A program made the translations under genes and the position numbers. A stretch of 64,000 nucleotides of DNA from Flavobacteriaceae bacterium (GTDB taxonomy: Bacteria; Bacteroidota; Bacteroidia; Flavobacteriales; Flavobacteriaceae). The DNA is taken from NCBI GenBank assembly GCA_016764435.1, contig JAESRX010000007.1:124001-188000 (forward strand), written 5' to 3'. This document shows, one piece after another, positions 28,263 to 35,213 of the stretch (positions are counted from its first letter, which is position 1; every line of letters begins with the position of its first letter). The notes beneath the pieces are model-generated. The model made no database searches. It had not been told where the DNA came from and saw only the letters and a program-made list of their open reading frames with translations.

Positions 28263-28676
28263 TCAGATTTGAAATACCTGATGAATTAACTGCGTGTCTT
28301 TTACAATTATAGGAGGTACGTAGCTCGTGTAATGGGAATGGTTACTGAAGGTAACTTTATAAGTCGGATGAAAAGTATCCACAAGAAGTACTTGTAGAAA
28401 TGGTTTCTGAATTTTTAATTCCTGAGAGATTTGAAATCGGAGTTCTTCATGACCTTCAAAAACTATTTCGGCATCTTGGCAACAATCTTTTTGAGGAATA
28501 CAACAGTTTTCTATTGCGTCTAAATTATCTGTGGTACAAGGGTCGTTGTTAGAATTTAAAGTAGTGGCCACTATGTTTTCATCACAGTAACGAATGTTTA
28601 CAGTAAAGGACATTGTAGACACAAGGACTACTAGGGCCATACATACCGCAAAGAAAGATGTGATGAGTTTTTTCAT
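28263..28676 (-). CDS. HYC_CC_PP family protein
   Basis: This 137-residue exported protein has the family's three marks: an HYC-type site (here NIRYC, Cys31), a CC region (ENCCIPQKDCC, Cys58/59 and Cys65/66) and YVPPII (Pro121/122). A SNHSHY histidine patch lies at about 111-116. The first residue of the HYC signature is Arg-Tyr-Cys in this copy, a variation. Family members sit beside TonB receptors and HMA proteins in Flavobacteriia, as here. Their biochemical function is unknown to me, and metal binding by the paired cysteines is inference. Confidence 0.8.
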   Translation of the reverse strand: MKKLITSFFAVCMALVVLVSTMSFTVNIRYCDENIVATTLNSNNDPCTTDNLDAIENCCIPQKDCCQDAEIVFEGHEELRFQISQELKIQKPFLQVLLVDTFHPTYKVTFSNHSHYTSYVPPIIVKDTQLIHQVFQI

Positions 28677-28693
28677 ATTCTGCTGTAAAAATA

Positions 28694-28701
28694 CAAAAGT
28701 A
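28694..28701 (-). promoter_or_regulatory. -7 element upstream of the HYC-TonB-HMA unit
   Basis: TACTTTTG on the minus strand matches TAnnTTTG, 18 bases before the ATG at 28676. Confidence 0.5.
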
Positions 28702-28740
28702 TTTGTTGTGAATCAGAAAGAACTCCCAAAAAAAACAAAA

Positions 28741-28774
28741 AAAGAGCTATTCAAAATAATTTAAATAGCTCTTT
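28741..28774 (-). terminator. Terminator after the 200-residue coiled-coil protein gene
   Basis: AAAGAGCTATT (28741-28751) pairs with AATAGCTCTTT (28764-28774). On the minus strand the stem is followed by a long U-rich run, so it terminates transcription from the 29395 gene. Confidence 0.82.
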
Positions 28775-28792
28775 GTTCCTGAAAAAGGAATA

Positions 28793-29395
28793 TTAATCCT
28801 TTTTATTTTTGTTCAATTCATCTTGTAATTGTCTACGTACTTTTTGTTCTCTTTCAATGGCAGATGCTCTATGCTGTGTGAATTCCTCTTCCAGATCAGC
28901 TAGTTTCGTATTTGCTGTTGAGGTGATTTGGTTGCTGTTATTATATTTAAATATAAAAATTCCGGCCACCAATACCAATCCTCCAATAATAGACCATAAC
29001 AAACTATTGTAGGCTTTTTTGTCCATGTTTGTGCCAAATAATTGCATGCTATCTTTATCTAAGTTAACATTCTCTAGTTTCTTAGTCACTTCACTTACTT
29101 CAATATTGAGTTCGTTGATGGTGTTAAGTTGTTCTGAGATTTCCTTTTGTTGGGCAAATACTTTTGTATTAAAGACCTTGATAGAATCTAATACATTGCC
29201 TTTCATTTTAAAAACCCAGGTCTTTTTGATGACTTTAAATTCTTTAAAGCTACCCGATTTTTTAATAAGAAAATTAAATTGGTTTTCGATAGTTCCATTA
29301 TCTAAACTTTGTTTGACCTCTTTGGTCTGCGTAATTGTCTGAGCATTTATACTAATGGAAAGTAATAAAATTGCATATAGTATGTTCTTTTTCAT
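28793..29395 (-). CDS. Exported single-pass coiled-coil protein of unknown function
   Basis: This 200-residue protein has a signal peptide (ending ISINAQ), a central region with coiled-coil character (about 85-115), a transmembrane helix (about 132-150) and a C-terminal charged coiled coil (about 160-197, rich in Glu, Arg, Gln and Lys). The likely topology is a periplasmic N-terminal part and a cytoplasmic helical tail. I do not recognise a family. It follows the deaminase gene by 11 bases on the same strand and ends at a clear terminator. Confidence 0.75.
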   Translation of the reverse strand: MKKNILYAILLLSISINAQTITQTKEVKQSLDNGTIENQFNFLIKKSGSFKEFKVIKKTWVFKMKGNVLDSIKVFNTKVFAQQKEISEQLNTINELNIEVSEVTKKLENVNLDKDSMQLFGTNMDKKAYNSLLWSIIGGLVLVAGIFIFKYNNSNQITSTANTKLADLEEEFTQHRASAIEREQKVRRQLQDELNKNKKD

Positions 29396-29406
29396 GATTG
29401 GTTAGT

Positions 29407-30420
29407 TTAAGATTTCATGTGCTTTTGATAGTAATCGAATAATTCCTTTAAATATTGTTCTTTCTCTTTACTATTTAATAAAGAATATCTAAATGAGTTC
29501 CATGCGAGTCCTATAAGGTCTTTTTTAGTAAGGTCTAAGGCTTTTTGTATGTCGCTATAATTTTTATTTAAATACCCTCCAAAATAAGCAGGATCATCTG
29601 AATTTATAGTCACGCTCAATCCTAAATCCATCATTTTCTTTAAAGGATGATTTTTTAGATCGTCTACCACTTTTAAAGCTGTATTGGAAAGTGGACAAAC
29701 GGTGAGTGCTATGTCTCTATTAATAATTTCAGAGACTAATTTTGAATCTTGTAATGCATTATTTCCGTGGTCTATTCGTTGGATTTTTAAACCGTCTATA
29801 GCTCCCCATATATAAGAGGAATCTCCTTCTTCACCAGCATGAGCTACGGGGATATATCCTGCTTCTATAGAGGCTTTGTATACATTGATGAATTTTTCTG
29901 GTGGATTGCCCTTTTCTGAAGAATCCAACCCTACGGCTTTAATTTTATCTTTAAAAGGCAATGATTGTTCCAGTGTTTTAAACGCTTCTTCTTCGCTTAA
30001 ATGTCTTAGGTAGCTCATAATTAGAAGCGCAGATACATTTAGTTTTTCTTTGGCGTCTTCGACGGCTTTAGATATTCCTGTAATGACAGTTTCAAATGAG
30101 ACACCTCTTTCAGTATGCGTTTGAGGATCAAACATAATTTCTGTATGTCGGATGTTTTCTTCTGCACATTTTGTTAAATATGCATAGGTGAGGTCGTAAA
30201 AATCTTCTTCTTTAATAAGTACGCTTGCACCTTGGTAATATATATCTAAAAAATCTTGTAGACAGTCAAATTTATAAGCAGCTTCAATTTCTTCTACAGA
30301 AGCATAGGGGATTTTAATGTTATTTCGTTGCGCAATTTTAAACATTAACGCAGGCTCAAACGATCCTTCTATGTGCAAATGTAATTCTGCTTTGGGTAAA
30401 TTATTTATAAATGTATTCAT
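29407..30420 (-). CDS. Adenine deaminase-like enzyme (adenosine deaminase superfamily)
   Basis: This 337-residue amidohydrolase has metal ligands HLH (His14, His16), the loop HAGEEGDSSYIWGA, RIDHGNNA and NSDDPAYFGG. EGSFEP after HLH, DPQTHTERG, SYLRHLSEE and GLDSSEKGNPP match, from memory, the adenine-type deaminases (adenine to hypoxanthine) of Pseudomonas and yeast more closely than adenosine deaminase Add. Automatic annotation is likely to say adenosine deaminase. It works in cytoplasmic purine salvage. It is divergent from the peroxiredoxin gene. Confidence 0.88.
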   Translation of the reverse strand: MNTFINNLPKAELHLHIEGSFEPALMFKIAQRNNIKIPYASVEEIEAAYKFDCLQDFLDIYYQGASVLIKEEDFYDLTYAYLTKCAEENIRHTEIMFDPQTHTERGVSFETVITGISKAVEDAKEKLNVSALLIMSYLRHLSEEEAFKTLEQSLPFKDKIKAVGLDSSEKGNPPEKFINVYKASIEAGYIPVAHAGEEGDSSYIWGAIDGLKIQRIDHGNNALQDSKLVSEIINRDIALTVCPLSNTALKVVDDLKNHPLKKMMDLGLSVTINSDDPAYFGGYLNKNYSDIQKALDLTKKDLIGLAWNSFRYSLLNSKEKEQYLKELFDYYQKHMKS

Positions 30421-30507
30421 CTGGTAAAATTAACAAATTGCGGCTAGTTTTATGCATATCTATGAATATTTGTCAAAAATACCGACCTTTGTACAAAACG
30501 TACGTAA

Positions 30508-31041
30508 ATGAAGAAATTAATAATTATTGGATTTATTGTAATTACAGGAATTATGGGATTTAAAATGTTTGAGAGTACCGACAGTAAAAAAGGATTAGAA
30601 GTAGGAGATAAAGCACCTTATTTTGAATTACTAGACCAAAATGGTAGTGTGTTTAAAAGTGACAATGTGATTGGTAAACAGCCCGTTGTTCTTTATTTTT
30701 ATCCAAAGGACGATACTCCAGGATGTACTAAGCAAGCCTGTAAGTTCAGAGATGAATTTGAAGCTTTTTCTGACTTAAATGTGACAGTTATTGGAATTAG
30801 TAAAGATTCTGTGGCCTCTCATAAAGAGTTTGAAGAAAAATATCAATTGCCATTTACCTTGTTGGCAGATGTTAAAAATGAAGTTAGAAAATTGTTTGGA
30901 GTACCTAAAGCTGCCTTGGGGATGTTTCCAGGAAGAGTGACTTATATTATAGGTGCCGATGGTGTCATTCAATATATCTTTGAGGATATGATGCATGCTG
31001 AAAAACATATTGAAGTAGCGTTAAAGTTTTTTAGAGGCTAG
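30508..31041 (+). CDS. Bcp/PrxQ-type thiol peroxiredoxin with N-terminal membrane anchor
   Basis: This 177-residue protein has an N-terminal hydrophobic segment (about 3-18), then the AhpC/TSA fold. The peroxidatic cysteine is in DDTPGCTKQAC (Cys73) with the resolving Cys78 five residues on, the Bcp pattern. A leader is uncommon for Bcp, so this copy is probably exported or membrane-tethered and protects the envelope from peroxides or lipid hydroperoxides. The convergent OxyR two genes downstream suggests peroxide control. Confidence 0.9.
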   Translation: MKKLIIIGFIVITGIMGFKMFESTDSKKGLEVGDKAPYFELLDQNGSVFKSDNVIGKQPVVLYFYPKDDTPGCTKQACKFRDEFEAFSDLNVTVIGISKDSVASHKEFEEKYQLPFTLLADVKNEVRKLFGVPKAALGMFPGRVTYIIGADGVIQYIFEDMMHAEKHIEVALKFFRG

Positions 31042-31092
31042 GCATAAATGTTCCTTTAATCTCAAAGATTTGTAGGTAAAAAATTAAATAAG

Positions 31093-31102
31093 TTAGCGTA
31101 AT
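31093..31102 (+). repeat. Upstream 10-mer TTAGCGTAAT, copy 1
   Basis: TTAGCGTAAT lies 38 bases before the start of the 88-residue gene and partly overlaps the region where a -33 element would be. The identical 10-mer recurs at 31471-31480 before the next small gene. Confidence 0.45.
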
Positions 31103-31107
31103 TAATG

Positions 31108-31115
31108 TAATTTTG
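31108..31115 (+). promoter_or_regulatory. -7 element upstream of the 88-residue gene
   Basis: TAATTTTG matches TAnnTTTG, 25 bases before the ATG at 31141. Confidence 0.5.
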
Positions 31116-31140
31116 TAAAAAAATTATAAAACACAATCAT

Positions 31141-31407
31141 ATGGCAAGTATTAAAAATTTAAAAAAGGATATCAATTTTATTTTAGGAGACATTATTGAA
31201 GAATGTTATATCTGGGAATTAGAGAATCCTAAAAAAGAAACTGCAAATACAGAGGCTATTATCACAGAGGTTTTTCTTGCTTTTGATTCGTTATTGTCTA
31301 GAGTTTCTGAAAAGAATATTGCAAATAAAAAGAATCATTTTAAATCGATCAGTATAGATTTAGAAACAGCAGCAGTTGTACTTATAGGAAAAGTAAATAA
31401 GTTATAA
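31141..31407 (+). CDS. Small conserved-type protein of unknown function (88 aa)
   Basis: This soluble, mostly helical 88-residue protein begins MASIKNLKKDINFIL and is rich in Glu, Lys, Ile and Leu. It has a single Cys (CYIWE) and no signal peptide. I believe close relatives occur in the same setting in other Flavobacteriia, between peroxiredoxin and oxyR genes, but know no function. It has its own TAnnTTTG element, so it need not depend on the peroxiredoxin promoter. Confidence 0.7.
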   Translation: MASIKNLKKDINFILGDIIEECYIWELENPKKETANTEAIITEVFLAFDSLLSRVSEKNIANKKNHFKSISIDLETAAVVLIGKVNKL

Positions 31408-31470
31408 AGTTTTAATAATTGTTCTTAAAATAGCGTTAAAATGTTTTAAGGATGGGTTTAATTTATTAAA

Positions 31471-31480
31471 TTAGCGTAAT
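31471..31480 (+). repeat. Upstream 10-mer TTAGCGTAAT, copy 2
   Basis: This is identical to 31093-31102 and lies 51 bases before the 71-residue gene. The shared flank is AAxTTAGCGTAATxA, suggesting the two small genes share a regulatory element. Confidence 0.45.
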
Positions 31481-31531
31481 AATTTAAAGACTATTTCGTT
31501 TTTAAATTAAGTAACTTAAAACAATTTATTC

Positions 31532-31747
31532 ATGGCAAGAGCAATGTTCGAGTATACCAAGACCATACTCAAAAAAGTAAGCTTCAATAAAGAGTTATTT
31601 ACCTATGAACTAGAAAAAGCATTACAAAGGTTACTGCCTTTTGAAATAACAGAACTTTATTTATGGCTAGAGTCATTTACTAAAAATAAACCAGAATTAA
31701 ACGGTTATATGACATTAGTTGAACAGATAGATAAAAGGAGCTTTTAA
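31532..31747 (+). CDS. Small conserved-type protein of unknown function (71 aa)
   Basis: This 71-residue helical protein with no signal peptide (MARAMFEYTKTILKKVSF) has FNKELFTYELEKALQRL and LYLWLESF patterns. No Cys is present. The real start could also be the internal ATG five codons in. Its TAA (31745-31747) lies inside the terminator hairpin and overlaps the oxyR stop on the other strand. The function is unknown. Confidence 0.72.
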   Translation: MARAMFEYTKTILKKVSFNKELFTYELEKALQRLLPFEITELYLWLESFTKNKPELNGYMTLVEQIDKRSF

Positions 31748-31756
31748 GCTCCTTTT
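31733..31756. terminator. Bidirectional terminator shared by the 71-aa gene and oxyR
   Basis: AAAAGGAGCT (31733-31742) pairs with AGCTCCTTTT (31747-31756), with T-runs on both strands. Both stop codons fall within the loop and the stem. Confidence 0.85.
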
Positions 31757-32691
31757 TTTTGTAATGGACTTATTATTTTTATATCATTAAAGGAGATAGC
31801 TCCTCTTACGACACTATCTATTACTTGTTTTAAAGCATCAATTAGCTGTATTTTTAATTGAGATTTATGAAATAATAAACTGACTTCTCTCGCGGGTACA
31901 GGGGCTTCAAATTCCCGGATATTTTTGCAATCATTTTCGCTTAAATCTAAGGTTTGTAAATAGGGAAGTAGTGTCATTCCCAACCCCTCTTTAGAAAGTT
32001 TTATTAAGGTATTAAAACTTCCACTTTCAAGTTGGAATGGTGTTTTAGTGTTTTTTCTATAAGATTTACAGAGATTTACAACACTGTCCTTAAAGCAATG
32101 CCCATCTTCTAATAATAGGATATCGTCAATGTCTAAATTATCAACGCTTATTTTTTTAGTGTCATATAAACGATGTTCTTTTGGGACGTAGCCTACAAAC
32201 GGTTCATGGTAGAGAATTTGTTCCTTAATCATATCATTTTCTAATGGAGTCGCCGCAATTCCCGCATCGATATGCCCATCTTGCAATTTCTTTATGATCT
32301 CTTCCGTAGTTAATTCTTCAATTTTTAATTGAACTTTCGGGTATTTTCGAATAAATATCTTCAAAAACATAGGTAGTAAAGTAGGCATGATCGTCGGGAT
32401 TATTCCTAATTTAAATTCTCCTCCTATATACCCTTTTTCCTGCTCTACAATGTCAATAATTCGATTGCTCTCATCGACTATGATTTTTGCCTGCTTCACA
32501 ATTTTCTCTCCAATTTCGGTCAATTGAATTGGCTTTTTATTTCTGTTAAAAATTTTAGCTTCTAATTCTTCTTCCAATTTTTGGATTTGCATGCTCAATG
32601 TGGGTTGTGTAACAAAACAGTGTTCTGAAGCAACAGTGAAATTTTGGTATTCCGCTACGGAGAGTACATATTTTAGCTGGGTAATTGTCAT
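31744..32691 (-). CDS. oxyR: LysR-type hydrogen peroxide sensor OxyR
   Basis: This 315-residue LysR regulator has an N-terminal winged helix (1-60, QLKYVLSVAEYQNFTVA) and a ligand domain. EDGHCFKDSVVNLC carries Cys199 and Cys208, the same numbering and spacing as the redox pair of E. coli OxyR. That makes peroxide sensing by disulfide formation very likely. It is convergent with the peroxiredoxin and two small genes. The candidate target promoters are those at 30430-30507 and 31042-31140. Confidence 0.93.
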   Translation of the reverse strand: MTITQLKYVLSVAEYQNFTVASEHCFVTQPTLSMQIQKLEEELEAKIFNRNKKPIQLTEIGEKIVKQAKIIVDESNRIIDIVEQEKGYIGGEFKLGIIPTIMPTLLPMFLKIFIRKYPKVQLKIEELTTEEIIKKLQDGHIDAGIAATPLENDMIKEQILYHEPFVGYVPKEHRLYDTKKISVDNLDIDDILLLEDGHCFKDSVVNLCKSYRKNTKTPFQLESGSFNTLIKLSKEGLGMTLLPYLQTLDLSENDCKNIREFEAPVPAREVSLLFHKSQLKIQLIDALKQVIDSVVRGAISFNDIKIISPLQKKGA

Positions 32692-33007
32692 GGGTATACG
32701 TTTATTTGATAAAGGTATTAAAACTATTGATTAGGGCTATGGTTTGTAGCTATTAATGTGGCAGAACGTTTCTCTATAGAAAATATAACATATATTTAAA
32801 ATCAAGGTATTAGACTCGATCTTCAAGAATCAGAGTCATTTACTACAAATCTAAGAAGTTTATTGGCAAAGCCCAACTTTACTATTAAAATTTGGAGGGG
32901 TTATATTTGATTTGAAAATGGAGTGGACTTTTAATTATTGGTGATATTTCAGGAAGATATAGGTTTGCTAATTCTTAGTAAGTTAAAGTGGGCTAGGTGG
33001 TGTAGTA

Positions 33008-33200
33008 ATGAATCTTACAAAGGTTTTTATAGGAGTTGCTTCAAGTGAATGTATCTTCCTAGCAGTCTTGGGAAATACGAGAGGTGAAGTAGTGAATACT
33101 ATTAAGAGATAATTTAGGATGTCCAAGAAAGAAACCATTTGTATGTGAATAAGCTGGTAGGCAAATTAACAATCAAATGGTTTTAGAAAATTGGTGTGTA
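33008..33200 (+). pseudogene. Decayed N-terminal part of an IS110-type transposase (probable)
   Basis: ATG 33008 opens a 34-codon frame (to 33112) reading like the start of DEDD transposases: FIGVASSECIFLAVLGN against the usual FIGIDISKDTLDxAVLxN. After a stop, the text ETICM, a one-base shift, then E-stop-AGRQINNQMV (33131-33180) resembles the IS110 block ETLFCMEHTGxYNNxLV. Two stops, a frameshift and a missing C-terminal half show decay. The rest of the 552-base gap between oxyR and the acyltransferase gene holds no other recognisable gene. The call rests on alignment by eye. Confidence 0.45.
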
Positions 33201-33214
33201 TTCTGTTGTAAACT

Positions 33215-33239
33215 TACAACGTAATCATTTTACGTTGTA
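33215..33239. repeat. 10-bp inverted repeat after the acyltransferase gene
   Basis: TACAACGTAA (33215-33224) pairs with TTACGTTGTA (33230-33239), five bases past the acyltransferase stop. There is no T-tract on the minus strand. It could be a factor-dependent terminator or the end of the decayed element. Confidence 0.35.
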
Positions 33240-33243
33240 CTTT

Positions 33244-34056
33244 TTAATAGGTACTCCAGAATTTACGTTTTTTATTCAAAGCAGCTTCCTCTTTAGCGTA
33301 TTGGGCTACAGGAGTTACCTTTAACATATCTGGATGTTGCTCTATTGCCATTTCCAATTGTGAAACTATTTTAGCGATATCATCGTTTTCATAGTCTATT
33401 TCTAATGGTGGTTTTATGACCATGGATTGTAATACCCCCCGTTTTTTAATCAGCAAGCCTTTTTTATCAAAAGAACGTCTAAATCCATCTATAACTATAG
33501 GGATTACGACCGGTTTATATGTTTTTATAATATGAGCAGTCCCACGTCGAATTGGATTAAAAGGCTTTGTAGTTCCTTGCGGGAAGGTAATCACCCAGCC
33601 ATCGTCTAATGCTTTTCCTATATTGGAAATGTCAGACATTTTTACTTGTCTATTTACATTTTTTCCAGAGCTACGCCATGTTCTTTGAATAGAAACAGAC
33701 CCTATATAAGCAAATATTTTAGGTAAAATTCCAGATTTCATCGTTTCTGCAGCAGCTACAAAATAGATATTCAATTTAGGATCCCAAATGTATCCAATGT
33801 TTTTAATCGTATCGACCCTGTTTTTTAAAGAGGCATTGAATACGTGAAACATCGCGGCAACATCTGCAAAATATGTTTGGTGGTTTGAGACAAACAATAC
33901 ATTTTGCTCTGGGATATCGCGTAATATTTCAGAACCTTCAATTTGTAATTTGTTAAAACGTCTGTAACGTCCATGTGATACGATTCCAAAAATTCGAATC
34001 AACCATCTTTTAACAAATAAAATATGACCAAACGGGTTTCGTTTAAATAGTGCCAT
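33244..34056 (-). CDS. 1-acyl-sn-glycerol-3-phosphate acyltransferase (PlsC family)
   Basis: This 270-residue membrane-associated enzyme has the acyltransferase motif NHQTYFAD (NHx5D form). A second block, FPQGTTKPF, stands in place of FPEGTR. An amphipathic N-terminus (LFVKRWLIRIFGIV) would anchor it to the inner leaflet. It adds the second acyl chain in phospholipid synthesis, or acylates another lipid. It is followed on the same strand, after a gap, only by non-coding DNA. Confidence 0.87.
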   Translation of the reverse strand: MALFKRNPFGHILFVKRWLIRIFGIVSHGRYRRFNKLQIEGSEILRDIPEQNVLFVSNHQTYFADVAAMFHVFNASLKNRVDTIKNIGYIWDPKLNIYFVAAAETMKSGILPKIFAYIGSVSIQRTWRSSGKNVNRQVKMSDISNIGKALDDGWVITFPQGTTKPFNPIRRGTAHIIKTYKPVVIPIVIDGFRRSFDKKGLLIKKRGVLQSMVIKPPLEIDYENDDIAKIVSQLEMAIEQHPDMLKVTPVAQYAKEEAALNKKRKFWSTY

Positions 34057-34103
34057 GTATAAGTTTAGTTTTAGTTGCTGCTAAAATACAAAAGAAAAAC
34101 CAC

Positions 34104-34736
34104 CTATACATGTTTTAACATGTGTTTGATTTCGTTCAGCATCATCGCCGTGGCTCCCCAAACAATATGGTTCCCAAATAAAAAACAGGGAGTTTCCATA
34201 TTTTCTTGATAAGAACTAGCTATTTTAGTGGTGGTTTTAGACTGCTCGTTCATGAGGTCGGAAACTTTTATTTCTAATAGATTCTTGACTTCGTTATTAG
34301 GCGTGAAAACTGGGGTTGTTGTACAGAATCCTATAAAAGGTGTTACTAAAAAGTTACTAGGAGGAATGTATGTAGTGGTCATTTCATGTACGATGGTAAT
34401 GAGCCTACTTGGGATTCCAATTTCCTCTTCGGTTTCTCTAAGTGCCGTATGTTCCAGGTTTTTATCTGTAGGAGCTACTTTTCCTCCAGGGAAACTTATT
34501 TGTGCAGAATGGGTACCATTGTAGGTCGCCCGTTCCATCAAAGAAAAACAAGGTTCTTGGTGTTTGTTCGGGTAAAATAAGGCTAAAACAGCGGCTTTTT
34601 TAGGTTTTTTACTTGCAATAGAATCTTCCGTGATTTTTTTTCTAAGTTCGGGAGCCATTTCTAATAGAATGGGTAATCCTCCGAGTGGTACTTCAGCAAT
34701 TGATTTTAGGTAGGTAGTAAAGGCATGGAAGTTCAT
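34104..34736 (-). CDS. Nudix hydrolase, CoA pyrophosphatase type
   Basis: This 210-residue protein has a Nudix box, GGKVAPTDKNLEHTALRETEEEIG (only the key positions matter: GG, then RE-x-EEIG). The UPF0035-like lead SFPGG follows AQI, as in CoA pyrophosphatases, and the protein starts with the helical segment typical of that group. These enzymes cleave CoA or oxidised CoA to phosphopantetheine and 3',5'-ADP. It lies 47 bases upstream of the acyltransferase, possibly an operon. Confidence 0.87.
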   Translation of the reverse strand: MNFHAFTTYLKSIAEVPLGGLPILLEMAPELRKKITEDSIASKKPKKAAVLALFYPNKHQEPCFSLMERATYNGTHSAQISFPGGKVAPTDKNLEHTALRETEEEIGIPSRLITIVHEMTTTYIPPSNFLVTPFIGFCTTTPVFTPNNEVKNLLEIKVSDLMNEQSKTTTKIASSYQENMETPCFLFGNHIVWGATAMMLNEIKHMLKHV

Positions 34737-34811
34737 AAAAAGTTTTTTAAATAAAACTTAAAGAGGTGTGCATTGGAGGAGTACTTAAAAAAAATATAAA
34801 ATTTTTCAAAA

Positions 34812-34845
34812 AAAACGCGCAAAAGTTATGACTATCGCGCGTTTT
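34812..34845 (-). terminator. Terminator of the 54-residue lipoprotein gene
   Basis: AAAACGCGC (34812-34820) pairs with GCGCGTTTT (34837-34845). On the minus strand eight Ts follow the stem. The stop codon at 34832-34834 lies in the loop. Confidence 0.85.
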
Positions 34846-34996
34846 CTATTTCTGTTAATGCTTTAACAGAAGGTTTCTCCATTGTTTTGTTGGTATCGAC
34901 CTCACTGGTCAATCCACAACCACAATTTTTAGCTCCACAGCCTATAAATAATAGTATACCTAGTATTGAGACTAGTTTAAGGAGTTTTTTTATCAT
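34832..34996 (-). CDS. Tiny cysteine-containing lipoprotein (54 aa), tandem copy 2
   Basis: ATG 34996 to TAG 34832-34834 encodes 54 residues: a hydrophobic leader with LFIGC (Cys20), then GAKNCGCGLTSEVDTN and a Lys/Glu-rich tail. It is below normal ORF cut-offs, but the lipobox, the dedicated terminator and its similarity to the 51-residue gene just upstream support it. Both share CGLTS followed by a Thr-rich linker. There is no known family that I recognise. The two genes are 17 bases apart and probably one transcript. Confidence 0.72.
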   Translation of the reverse strand: MIKKLLKLVSILGILLFIGCGAKNCGCGLTSEVDTNKTMEKPSVKALTEIENAR

Positions 34997-35013
34997 GATT
35001 ATAATTTTATATT

Positions 35014-35169
35014 TTAAACGTTTTCAGTACTTACGACTTTTTGAACTTCGATTGTTTGTGGAGTTGTATTGGCATCACTTGTCAAGCCACAACCTGCTGC
35101 ATTATAAGATCCACAAGATGTTAACGCTAAACATGCGACCACTATTGCAATCGTTCCAATTTTTTTCAT
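35014..35169 (-). CDS. Tiny cysteine-containing lipoprotein (51 aa), tandem copy 1
   Basis: ATG 35169 to TAA 35014-35016 encodes 51 residues: leader MKKIGTIAIVVACLALTSC (Cys19), then GSYNAAGCGLTSDANTTP and a short polar tail. It is a paralogue of the next gene: both keep a second Cys in GCGLTS seven to nine residues after the lipidated Cys. It is probably the first gene of a two-gene unit, 44 bases after the nucleoside phosphorylase stop. The function is unknown. Confidence 0.72.
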   Translation of the reverse strand: MKKIGTIAIVVACLALTSCGSYNAAGCGLTSDANTTPQTIEVQKVVSTENV

Positions 35170-35213
35170 AATATCTGGTTTATTAGTTTCGACGCCTAAA
35201 ATAGAAAAATTAA

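Noticed and set aside
33215..33239. Hairpin after the acyltransferase as a rho-independent terminator.
   Set aside because: No T-tract follows on either strand, so it is kept only as a repeat.
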